Assembly: GCF_002797685.1 (NCBI RefSeq)
Contig: NZ_PGFH01000001.1
Location: 1,178,001 to 1,242,000, forward strand
Length of the DNA: 64,000 nt
Direction: 5' to 3'
From: Salinibacterium amurskyense
GTDB taxonomy: Bacteria; Actinomycetota; Actinomycetes; Actinomycetales; Microbacteriaceae
Positions 17,660 through 24,865 of the stretch are shown here, piece after piece. Below the pieces are notes generated by a model. The model was not told the origin of the DNA and did no database searches. It was given only the letters and a program-made list of their open reading frames with translations. The translations under genes were made by a program, and so were the position numbers. Position 1 is the stretch's first letter; each line of letters opens with the position of its first letter.

Positions 17660-18295
17660 GTGGCAGTGTCAGACCCGCACAGCGAGGTCGAGAGTGAACT
17701 CTTTAATGCAGGTGCGCGAGCGGTAATCGGTTGCGACGAGGTCGGTCGTGGCGCGATCGCCGGCCCTGTTGGCGTTGGCATGACGGCGATGACCCCTGCC
17801 CATGGCGTCTGGCCGGTGGGACTGCGTGACTCCAAGATGCTCAGCCAGAAACGGCGCGAACTTCTTGAGCCGCTCACGCTCGAGTGGGCACCACTTTCTG
17901 CCGTTGGCTACGCGGATGCCACAGAGATCGATGCGATCGGCATCACGGCCGCTTTGGGGCTGGCCGGCAAGCGCGCGCTCATCCAATTGCATGAAGCAGG
18001 CCTCGACGTCATGTCGAGCGTGGTGCTGCTGGACGGCAGCACCGACTGGCTCAGTGGCGCCCTGACCGTTGCGCCGCGAGTGCAGACCAGGGTGAAGGCC
18101 GACCGTGACTGTGTCTCGGTTGCTGCGGCATCCGTGGTGGCCAAGGTGCACCGGGATCGCCTCATGATTGAGGCCGACGGGGAGTACCCCGGCTATGGCT
18201 GGCCGAGCAACAAAGGCTACGGTTCGGCAGCGCATTTCGAGGCCGTGCGCAGTCTTGGTGCCACCGAACTTCATCGGCACACATGGTTGCGCTAG
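17660..18295 (+). CDS. rnhB: Ribonuclease HII
   Basis: A 211-residue RNase H type 2 enzyme, which removes ribonucleotides from DNA and RNA-DNA hybrids. Catalytic acidic residues lie in GCDEVGRGAIAGP and VLLDGSTDW; KADRDCVSVAAASVVAKVHRD and the YGWPSNKGYGSAAH motif complete the active site. GTG start 3 bp after lepB (a second GTG two codons on is possible). Confidence 0.96.
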   Translation: MAVSDPHSEVESELFNAGARAVIGCDEVGRGAIAGPVGVGMTAMTPAHGVWPVGLRDSKMLSQKRRELLEPLTLEWAPLSAVGYADATEIDAIGITAALGLAGKRALIQLHEAGLDVMSSVVLLDGSTDWLSGALTVAPRVQTRVKADRDCVSVAAASVVAKVHRDRLMIEADGEYPGYGWPSNKGYGSAAHFEAVRSLGATELHRHTWLR

Positions 18296-18317
18296 CGCGG
18301 CCTACAATAAGGGCAGC

Positions 18318-18641
18318 ATGGATGAAGACGAGTTTGAAGACTACGACCGCGAGGTCGAGCTTGCGCTGTACCGCGAATACCGCGATGTAGTGAGCCAGTT
18401 CCGTTTTGTGATTGAGACGGAACGGCGGTTTTACCTGGCCAACGAGGTCGATTTGGTGCGCCGCGATACCGAGCACGACTTCTACTTTGAGCTCTCGATG
18501 ACCGACGTGTGGGTATGGGATGTTTACCGTTCCGACCGCTTCGTGAAGAGCGTTCGCGTGCTCACGTTCAAGGACGTCAACATCGAAGAGCTCAGTGCCA
18601 AGGACCTCGAACTGCCGAAGGAACTCGCGCTCGACGAATAG
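18318..18641 (+). CDS. DUF2469 family protein
   Basis: A 107-residue acidic protein beginning MDEDEFEDYDREVELALYREY, a family found across Actinobacteria directly after rnhB (Rv2901c in M. tuberculosis, from memory). It has no known function. Soluble, no motif of known catalysis. The ATG at 18318 is chosen for family match; a TACAAT hexamer lies nine bases upstream, so the gene may also have its own nearly leaderless promoter. Confidence 0.9.
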   Translation: MDEDEFEDYDREVELALYREYRDVVSQFRFVIETERRFYLANEVDLVRRDTEHDFYFELSMTDVWVWDVYRSDRFVKSVRVLTFKDVNIEELSAKDLELPKELALDE

Positions 18642-18700
18642 CGCGTGTCGCTGGTTGGCGTACTGACACGTTGCGCGAGTGGCTGGCGTTCGCTGAGCCT

Positions 18701-21682
18701 TTAGCGCTCGGGAAGCGCAGCGGCGAGAACTTCCGCGAGGTGCTTGCCCTCGGCGTTCGCGAGTTGTGATGCTTGCGTGCGGCACGAGAAGCCGTCGGCC
18801 ACCAGCGTGCTGTCGGATGCCGCAGCGCGCAGAGCAGGCAGGATGCCGTTCTCGGCGACCGCGACCGACACGTCGTAGTGCCCTTTCTCCATGCCGAAGT
18901 TTCCGGCGAGCCCGCAGCATCCGCTGATCTCGGTGACGGTTGCTCCCGTGGCGGCGAGCAGCGCGCGATCGGCGTCGAAGCCCATGACCGCGTGCTGGTG
19001 GCAGTGCGGTTGAACGACAAAGGTCTGATCGCTGAGGCCGGGCGGTTGCCAGTTGGCTGGCCCCAGTGGTACCGGCGCGGTGAGCAGCTCGGAGAGTGTG
19101 AAGGTGGAGCGCGCGACTGCTGCCGCCGCGGGGCTGTCGGGCAGAACCTCGGTCAGGTCGGAGCGGAGCACCGCCGTGCACGAGGGCTCCATGCCGACGA
19201 TCGGGATGCCGCGGTCGGTGTAACGAGAGAACTCGCCCACCAGGTCGGTGAGTTTCTGGCGCGCGCCCGCCAACTGCCCGGTGGTGATCCAGGTGAGGCC
19301 GCAACACACATCGCGTTCCGGAAGCAGGATCTCATAGCCGGCCGCATCCAGCACGCGGATCGTGGCGCGGGCGATCTCCGGCGAGAAGTTGTCGGTGAAG
19401 GAGTCGGCCCAGAGGAGGACTTGGGGGCGTGGGGTTGCGGATGAGTTGCTGACGGTGGTCGCGGCGGTCGCAGTGGAGTCGGCGAGAGCGGAGTCGGCGA
19501 GAGCGGGGGCGGCGAGAGTGGGGGCGGCGGTTGCGGTGGCGGGGGTTGCCCGTCCTGCGGTGGCTGTCTCGGTCGGTGGCGCAGCGCGCAGGGCGCGAGC
19601 CTCGGAGCTCGAGCGGAAGGGGTGACGGGCGAAGGCGGGGAAGGTGCGCCGAGCATCCATTCCACCGGCCCAGAGGGCGATGCTTCGCACGAGTGGCACG
19701 CGCAGTAGGGCATTCGCGAGCGGGGCGATCGGCGAGATTAGGCGTGCCCAGCGCGGCAGCTGGCCGAGGAGGTAGTGGCTGCGGGGGCGCAGTTTTCCCT
19801 CGTAGCGGCGGTGCAACACTTCGGCTTTGAGGGTGGCCATGTCGACGCCAGCGGGGCAGTCGCTTGCGCAGGCTTTGCAGGAGAGGCAGAGGTCGAGGGC
19901 GTCGTGCACTTCGGGCGAGTTCACTCCGCCCGTCACGAGAGTGCCGTTGGCCATTTCTTGCAGCACGCGGGCGCGGCCGCGAGTGGAATCCTTCTCGTCG
20001 CCGGTCGCTAAGAACGAGGGGCACATGACGCCGTGGCTGGCCGAGTTGTCGGCGCGACACTTGCCAACTCCGACGCAGCGGTGGCTCGCGATGGTGAGAT
20101 CGCCATCGTCGTCGCTAAACGCGAAACCATTGATCTTGATGAGCGGCAGCGCTGCCGGGCGACGCAGAGCGGCATCGACCGGAGCCGGGTCGACAACAAT
20201 GCCCGGGTTCATCAGATTGTTCGGATCGAAGAGTCGCTTGAACTGCCCGAACAGGTCGATTGCGGCCGGCGAATACATGCGCGGCAGCAGTTCGCTGCGT
20301 GCGCGACCGTCGCCGTGTTCGCCCGACAACGAGCCGCCATGGGACGCGACAAGGGTGGCGGCGTCATCCACGAAGGCGCGCAAGACTGCGCCATCGGTCG
20401 CGAGAGGAATATCGAGTCGCACATGAACGCAACCATCACCGAAATGGCCGTACGGCATCCCCTCGATGTTGTAGTCGGCCAGCAGGGCGTCGAATTCACG
20501 CAAGTAGGCGCCGAGGCGTTCCGGAGGTACGGCGGCGTCTTCGAAGCCGGGCCACGCTTGCGTTCCGGAGGCCGTGCGCCCGGCGAGTCCGGCCCCATCT
20601 TCGCGGATGCGCCACAGTTGCTTCGCAGCTGCCGCATCGGTGATGACGCGGGCTTCGATCGCCGCAGCATCGGCGGCGAGGAGGTTCGCGCGCTGGAGGG
20701 TCTCCGCGGGGTCGTCTCCCGTGACCTCGACGAGCAACCAGCCGGCGCCAGCGGGCAGGGCGGCGACGGCGCGGGCTCCGCGGGCGCGGCTCACGGCATC
20801 CACGATTCGGGCATCGAGGCCCTCGATGGCGCTCGGGTGGTGGGCGAGCAAGGCGGGCACTGCGTCGGCGGCGGTCGCCATGTCGGGGTAGCCGAGGGCG
20901 ACGAGCAGCGGATGCTGGGGCTGAGCCACCAGATCAACGGTCGCCTCGAGAAGCGTCACGAGGCTGCCCTCGGTGCCGACGAGACTGCGCGCGAGATTAT
21001 TGCCGTGCTCGGGCAGGAGGTGTTCGAGGCTGTAGCCCGACACTTGGCGGCCGAAGCGGCCGAGCTCGGTGCGGATGATCGCGAGGTTACTGCTGACAAG
21101 GTCAGGGAGACCATCAACGATGGTCGGGTCATTAGCCGCGGTGAAGCGTCGCCCGAGGCCATCGATCACGTCAAGGCTCTTCACGTTGTCGGCCGTTTTG
21201 CCGAACTGCAGAGAATGAGCGCCGCAGGCGTTGTTGCCGATCATGCCTCCGACGGTGCAGCGCGACCACGTCGAGGGGTGAGGGCCGAAGCGCAGACCAT
21301 GAGGCTGCGCGGCGGATTGGAGAGTGGCCAACACGGTGCCCGGCTGCACGCGGGCGGTGCGGGCATCCGCATCGATCTCAAGAATCTGGTTGAGGTGGCG
21401 AGAAAAGTCGACCACGATGCCGGTTCCGATGGCATTGCCGGCGACTGACGTTCCAGCGCCGCGCGAGGTAAGGGGAGTGCCACTGTCGCGAGAAACCGAG
21501 AGCGCTGCGAGCACGTCGTCGGTGTCACGCGGAAACACAACGACTTGCGGCACAACCCGGTAGTTCGAGGCATCGCTCGAGTATTCGGCGCGGCGGCGCG
21601 TAGAGTCATCGACCTCGCCGCGCACCGCAGAACTCAGCGCGTGAACGAGGTCACGGTGCTCCGGCGATGGCGTGGTCGGCAT
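18701..21682 (-). CDS. FAD-binding and Fe-S cluster-binding oxidoreductase (D-lactate/glycolate dehydrogenase-like fusion)
   Basis: A 993-residue fusion. The N-terminal half is a PCMH-type FAD domain (SRGAGTSVAGNAIGTG, PSTWSRCTVGGMIGNNACG) plus an FAD-oxidase C domain (GEHGDGRARSELLPRMY). Then two ferredoxin-type clusters: CVGVGKC...CPSF and CLSCKACASDCPAG. The last third is a CCG-domain region with two CCG motifs (DVCCGLTW, SGCCGLAGN). Such proteins oxidise 2-hydroxy acids and pass electrons to the membrane. A roughly 50-residue Ala/Thr-rich linker (about residues 690-740) precedes the CCG part. Substrate not determinable. Divergent from the LysE gene with only 28 bp between starts. Confidence 0.88.
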   Translation of the reverse strand: MPTTPSPEHRDLVHALSSAVRGEVDDSTRRRAEYSSDASNYRVVPQVVVFPRDTDDVLAALSVSRDSGTPLTSRGAGTSVAGNAIGTGIVVDFSRHLNQILEIDADARTARVQPGTVLATLQSAAQPHGLRFGPHPSTWSRCTVGGMIGNNACGAHSLQFGKTADNVKSLDVIDGLGRRFTAANDPTIVDGLPDLVSSNLAIIRTELGRFGRQVSGYSLEHLLPEHGNNLARSLVGTEGSLVTLLEATVDLVAQPQHPLLVALGYPDMATAADAVPALLAHHPSAIEGLDARIVDAVSRARGARAVAALPAGAGWLLVEVTGDDPAETLQRANLLAADAAAIEARVITDAAAAKQLWRIREDGAGLAGRTASGTQAWPGFEDAAVPPERLGAYLREFDALLADYNIEGMPYGHFGDGCVHVRLDIPLATDGAVLRAFVDDAATLVASHGGSLSGEHGDGRARSELLPRMYSPAAIDLFGQFKRLFDPNNLMNPGIVVDPAPVDAALRRPAALPLIKINGFAFSDDDGDLTIASHRCVGVGKCRADNSASHGVMCPSFLATGDEKDSTRGRARVLQEMANGTLVTGGVNSPEVHDALDLCLSCKACASDCPAGVDMATLKAEVLHRRYEGKLRPRSHYLLGQLPRWARLISPIAPLANALLRVPLVRSIALWAGGMDARRTFPAFARHPFRSSSEARALRAAPPTETATAGRATPATATAAPTLAAPALADSALADSTATAATTVSNSSATPRPQVLLWADSFTDNFSPEIARATIRVLDAAGYEILLPERDVCCGLTWITTGQLAGARQKLTDLVGEFSRYTDRGIPIVGMEPSCTAVLRSDLTEVLPDSPAAAAVARSTFTLSELLTAPVPLGPANWQPPGLSDQTFVVQPHCHQHAVMGFDADRALLAATGATVTEISGCCGLAGNFGMEKGHYDVSVAVAENGILPALRAAASDSTLVADGFSCRTQASQLANAEGKHLAEVLAAALPER

Positions 21683-21688
21683 GCACCC

Positions 21689-21704
21689 ATTCTGCCCCTA
21701 GAGT
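21689..21704. promoter_or_regulatory. Face-to-face -10 boxes of the FAD oxidase and LysE genes
   Basis: CAGAAT on the minus strand (21689-21694) and TAGAGT on the plus strand (21699-21704), each six bases from its own start codon. The two promoters overlap, so they probably cannot fire at once. Confidence 0.45.
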
Positions 21705-21710
21705 CATCTC

Positions 21711-22331
21711 ATGCTTCCGATCTTTGCCGTCGTCGTCGCCGGGCTCGGCTTTGGGCTCTCGCTGATTATTGCGATCGGCGCCCAAAACGCGTTCGTGCTG
21801 CGGCAAGGGCTGCGGCGGGAACACGTCACCGCAGTGGTGCTCGTGTGCATGCTCTCCGACATTGTGTTGATCACCGCCGGTGTCGCAGGCCTCGGAGCGC
21901 TCATCGAGCAAGCGACGTGGCTGCTCGTGATCGCCCGCGTCGGTGGAGCGATCTTCCTCCTCGTGTATGCGTTCCTGTCGCTTCGCCGGGCGGCCCGACC
22001 GCAAGCCCTCACCGCAACAGCATCCGGAACCGGGATGACGCTCGCCGCCGCCCTCTCGACAGCGCTCGCGCTCACCTGGCTCAACCCGCACGTGTACATC
22101 GACACCGTGCTGTTGCTCGGCTCCATCGGCGGAACCTACGGCGACAACCGCTGGTGGTTCGCGCTCGGGGCCTGCCTCGGCAGCGTGATCTGGTTCACAG
22201 CGATTGGTTATGGCAGTCGCTATCTGCGACCACTGTTCGCCAAGCCGATGGCGTGGCGGGTGCTCGACATCCTGATCGCGGTAGTCATGGTCGTGCTGGC
22301 GGGTAGCTTGATTGCCGGGTTGTTCGCGTAG
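21711..22331 (+). CDS. LysE/ArgO-type amino-acid exporter
   Basis: A 206-residue membrane protein with six predicted segments and the LysE signature at the N-terminus (GLSLIIAIGAQNAFVLRQGLRREHV). LysE and ArgO export lysine and arginine, and the substrate here is likely a basic amino acid. In Corynebacterium lysE is controlled by the divergent LysR-type LysG; no such regulator lies here, the divergent gene being the FAD/Fe-S oxidase. TAGAGT lies six bases before the ATG. Confidence 0.88.
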   Translation: MLPIFAVVVAGLGFGLSLIIAIGAQNAFVLRQGLRREHVTAVVLVCMLSDIVLITAGVAGLGALIEQATWLLVIARVGGAIFLLVYAFLSLRRAARPQALTATASGTGMTLAAALSTALALTWLNPHVYIDTVLLLGSIGGTYGDNRWWFALGACLGSVIWFTAIGYGSRYLRPLFAKPMAWRVLDILIAVVMVVLAGSLIAGLFA

Positions 22332-22413
22332 TCAGTTTTCGCTATTTGAACGCTCTTTCCTGACAATTTTAGATTCTCTAGACGGATGTCGAAAGGAGTG
22401 CTAAAAATCAACC

Positions 22414-22593
22414 TTGCGTAGTGCTGGAGTCGCTCTTGTTGGCGTTGCAATCGTTCTCGGGCTCACCGGCTGTATGACGACTTCGCCACAGGCATCCGAA
22501 GGGTCGGCGCCTCTTCATGGAGTACTTCAAGCCGGAGGAAGTGCTGCGAACAAGTTGAGCGCTCAGGCGGTTGCCGAGCGCGAGTGGCTTTAG
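22414..22593 (+). CDS. Small predicted lipoprotein (59 residues), possibly a truncated remnant
   Basis: A TTG-started frame reading MRSAGVALVGVAIVLGLTGC, a good lipoprotein signal peptide with lipobox LTGC (Cys20), followed by about 39 hydrophilic residues ending at TAG. A strong AAAGGAG (22392-22398) lies upstream, but 15 bases from the TTG, which is long. Past the stop the same frame stays open for 23 more codons, so this may be the front of a longer lipoprotein gene broken by a stop. No family recognised. Confidence 0.45.
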   Translation: MRSAGVALVGVAIVLGLTGCMTTSPQASEGSAPLHGVLQAGGSAANKLSAQAVAEREWL

Positions 22594-22782
22594 CGGAATC
22601 TGAATCTGCACGATCGGGATTCGCTCGCTGATCAGCCCCGTTTTGACCAGGCTGGCGGCTAGAATGGGAGCACCCAACTGAGGTGTTCGTTCCAGTTCTC
22701 GCTTAGGCACGCACGATCACTATTGCACCTGGTAGTTGCAACCCTTGCTGGCTCGCACTGAAGATTTCTTGGCGGCACCCAT
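22594..22782. other. Gap without a recognised gene
   Basis: Continues the small-lipoprotein frame past its stop for a short way. Lower GC than the housekeeping flanks. No RNA gene, hairpin terminator or complete coding frame recognised. Confidence 0.4.
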
Positions 22783-23766
22783 CTACGAAGTTGCCTGTTC
22801 TAGGGCAGCGCGGAGGTTGTCATCATCATTCGGCGATGTCCAGACAGATGCTGTGATCGAGCCCTCAGATTGACTGACTGGGTCTAGCTGAAGCTCGATT
22901 GGTGCGATAACGATCGCCGCTTCCGCGCCCGAAGTTTCTACAAGCGAACGAATCTGTGCTGTCGCGCTCGGGCTCAACCGTTGCTGTCTCCTGTAGGACT
23001 TCACTTCCACAATGATTCGTTTTCCCTTATGGATCACAACAGCATCTGGGCGAATAAGCCGGGCACCCGACGCGCCCCTAAACGTTTCGGTGCTAACGCT
23101 GTGGGGAGGTAAAACCCTTTTCAAAGCTTGGATAACGAGAAGCTCATATAGCTGTCCCTCGATGGCAGTTGAACGGGCAGGTGTATCGCCAGCGACGTCT
23201 GCATACTTTTGAAGAAGACTTATCCTTGACTCTTCCATTGCACGGCTCGGGTCTGCGGGCAAGTCATCAGCCCCGTGTGTGTCATCTTGTTGTGCTGCCG
23301 CAACTTGGCTGATCGCGCCAACTGCTCCTCGTTGAACATCATCGGTAGCGGACTCGGTAAGACCCGTGAGTGTACTGAGAACGGCGTTATATGGCAAAGG
23401 TGTTTCATCTTTTGAAACGGGTACAGCACGTGTAGCGGCCCATTCGAAACGTGCCCACCATGCATGGCTATCGTTAGCCTCACGTTGATGTTCCAAATTT
23501 CGTTTTGCGACTGTGACTTGATTAAGAATGCCCCACAACGCCAGGCTTGCGGCGATCAAGGCACAAATTCCCGCAAAACCCGGACTTTTGATAAATTCCG
23601 ACGCCCATGCGCCAATCGGTGCACGCAGGGGACGATCAATTGCTGCAACAATCATCCCGGTCATGACTGCGGATCCGAGGCCGGCGAGAACGCAGGCCCA
23701 GATGGCTACCGAGCGACGGATCTTCGGCGGCAGTCCACTTCCATTTGCATTTTGTTTCTCACTCAC
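22783..23766 (-). CDS. Membrane-anchored PD-(D/E)XK nuclease-like protein, unknown function
   Basis: A 327-residue protein. Two hydrophobic segments (about 21-43 and 63-81) precede a long hydrophilic, helical middle and a C-terminal nuclease-like domain: helix with Glu (IEGQLYELLVIQAL, 202-215), then D241 in RPDAVVIHKG and E254-V-K256 in RIIVEVKSYRRQ. This E...D...ExK order is the restriction-endonuclease-like core. The middle (PYNAVLSTLTGL...VQRGAVGAISQVAAAQ) resembles helical repeats. GTG start. GC is visibly lower (near half in sampled stretches) than in neighbours, suggesting transfer. It could be a defence or DNA-damage protein; that is inference. Confidence 0.65.
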   Translation of the reverse strand: MSEKQNANGSGLPPKIRRSVAIWACVLAGLGSAVMTGMIVAAIDRPLRAPIGAWASEFIKSPGFAGICALIAASLALWGILNQVTVAKRNLEHQREANDSHAWWARFEWAATRAVPVSKDETPLPYNAVLSTLTGLTESATDDVQRGAVGAISQVAAAQQDDTHGADDLPADPSRAMEESRISLLQKYADVAGDTPARSTAIEGQLYELLVIQALKRVLPPHSVSTETFRGASGARLIRPDAVVIHKGKRIIVEVKSYRRQQRLSPSATAQIRSLVETSGAEAAIVIAPIELQLDPVSQSEGSITASVWTSPNDDDNLRAALEQATS

Positions 23767-23960
23767 GTGAAGTATTCTCGCAGATCTCTTAGGTCATGCC
23801 TCCCGTTCTCGGGGGCATTGGTGATCACACATGTCGACGCGTATAAAGATGATCCGACTAAACCAGATACGCAATTGGGCACTACGGAGATCCAACGCGG
23901 CAAATGGTTCGCAGGAGACTTGAGTGAAAGTAGTCCACTACGGTGTGCTTTCCAATGGAT
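23767..23960. other. Low-GC stretch with a possible coding remnant
   Basis: On the plus strand, about 23817-23960 reads as protein-like sequence (VITHVDAYKDDPTKPDTQ, then TEIQRGKWFAGDLSESSPL) without a convincing start, and it runs straight into the comM fragment. It may be the inner part of a gene cut by the same rearrangement. No family recognised. Confidence 0.3.
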
Positions 23961-24264
23961 GCTGAAGCGCCGAGTTCGCGTCGGCAGCACTGGACGCACT
24001 TCGGCAACCTCTCGAGTCAAGGATCATCAGCATCCATAGCGCCAACGCGATTGCTCACTTCCCCGGCCGGTTTCAGCTCGTGATGGCGGCGAACCCCTGC
24101 CCCTGCGGTCAGTGGGGTGCGCGCGACAGCGAATGCACGTGCCCGCCGAACAACCATCGACATCACCTCGCACGTTCGTCGGGGCCACTGCTCGACCGCA
24201 TCGACATCCGGTTTCGGGTCGAGCGCATCACGAGCGCGCAATTGCGCTTAGCGGGGGAGCGACC
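23961..24264 (+). pseudogene. Truncated, frameshifted second copy of comM (Mg-chelatase-like)
   Basis: This stretch matches the intact comM at about 25780-26084 base for base at roughly 85% by eye. It covers the end of Walker B (EAPEF), ALDALRQPLES, FPGRFQLVMAANPCPCGQW, the Cys-rich CTCPP part and RITSAQLRLAGERP. Both ends of the gene are missing, and one C is lost in the GAAGCGCC-GAG segment (about 23970), shifting the frame. The differences include many third positions, so the copy is from a related strain or an old duplication, not a recent one. Confidence 0.85.
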
Positions 24265-24293
24265 ACTGTGCGAGCGAGCGCGGGACTGCGGCA

Positions 24294-24413
24294 ATGACGA
24301 GTATTACGGAGCCGTTCGACGCTGACCCGTCCACCTTGAAGCTCAGGGTTACCGTCGACGACGGTGTGTGGTTCAGCGTCTCGGTGTTTGAAGCGGGCAG
24401 CGCGGCCGAGTAG
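24294..24413 (+). CDS. Short open frame (39 residues), doubtful
   Basis: ATG-started frame reading MTSITEPFDADPSTLKLRV then VTVDDGVWFSVSVFEAGS and stop. The composition is protein-like, but there is no Shine-Dalgarno sequence and no recognised family. It sits directly after the comM fragment and may be a remnant of another gene. Confidence 0.25.
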   Translation: MTSITEPFDADPSTLKLRVTVDDGVWFSVSVFEAGSAAE

Positions 24414-24508
24414 CCCACTAGTCCTCCCCATCGGGGCGCGTGGGTGAGTCTTCTCCCACATTGTGCCCAGCCTCGTTCACTGCTGTGCTGCGACGCGACG
24501 CTTGAGTC

Positions 24509-24865
24509 ATGGCAGCAAAAGATGAACTCGGCGCCCGTGGCGAACAGCTCGCGACCGACCACCTGACTAGTGCAGGGCTTGAGATCCTCGACCGCAATTG
24601 GCGGTGTTCGCAGGGGGAACTCGACATTGTGGCGCGCGAGCGCGACGAGCTAGTTTTCGTCGAGGTCAAAACTCGCTCGAGTGTGATGTTTGGGCATCCC
24701 TTCGAGTCAATCACTGCCACCAAACTCGCGCGGCTGCGGCGACTCGCTGCGGCCTGGTGTGATGATCATCCGGGATCTGGTGCTTCCGTGCGCATTGATG
24801 CCATTGCGGTAATCGTGCCGTCTCGTGGCGTCGTTGAGATCGAACAGTTGAAGCGCATCTCGTGA
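24509..24865 (+). CDS. YraN family (UPF0102) nuclease-fold protein
   Basis: A 118-residue small restriction-endonuclease-fold protein with E12 (GARGEQLA), GELDI (D39) and VEVKTR (E52, K54). The family is found between rnhB and comM in many bacteria; it is linked to DNA repair or uptake, but no activity is proven. Its TGA overlaps the comM GTG (GTGA, 24862-24865), so the two are translated together. Confidence 0.92.
   Translation: MAAKDELGARGEQLATDHLTSAGLEILDRNWRCSQGELDIVARERDELVFVEVKTRSSVMFGHPFESITATKLARLRRLAAAWCDDHPGSGASVRIDAIAVIVPSRGVVEIEQLKRIS

Noticed and set aside
20033-21448. 471-codon open frame opposite the FAD oxidase
   Set aside because: Overlaps a clearly conserved flavoprotein gene completely; no family features.
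24080-24325. Functional short Mg-chelatase-like gene
   Set aside because: It is the comM fragment read from an internal Met, with no start signal and both protein ends missing.
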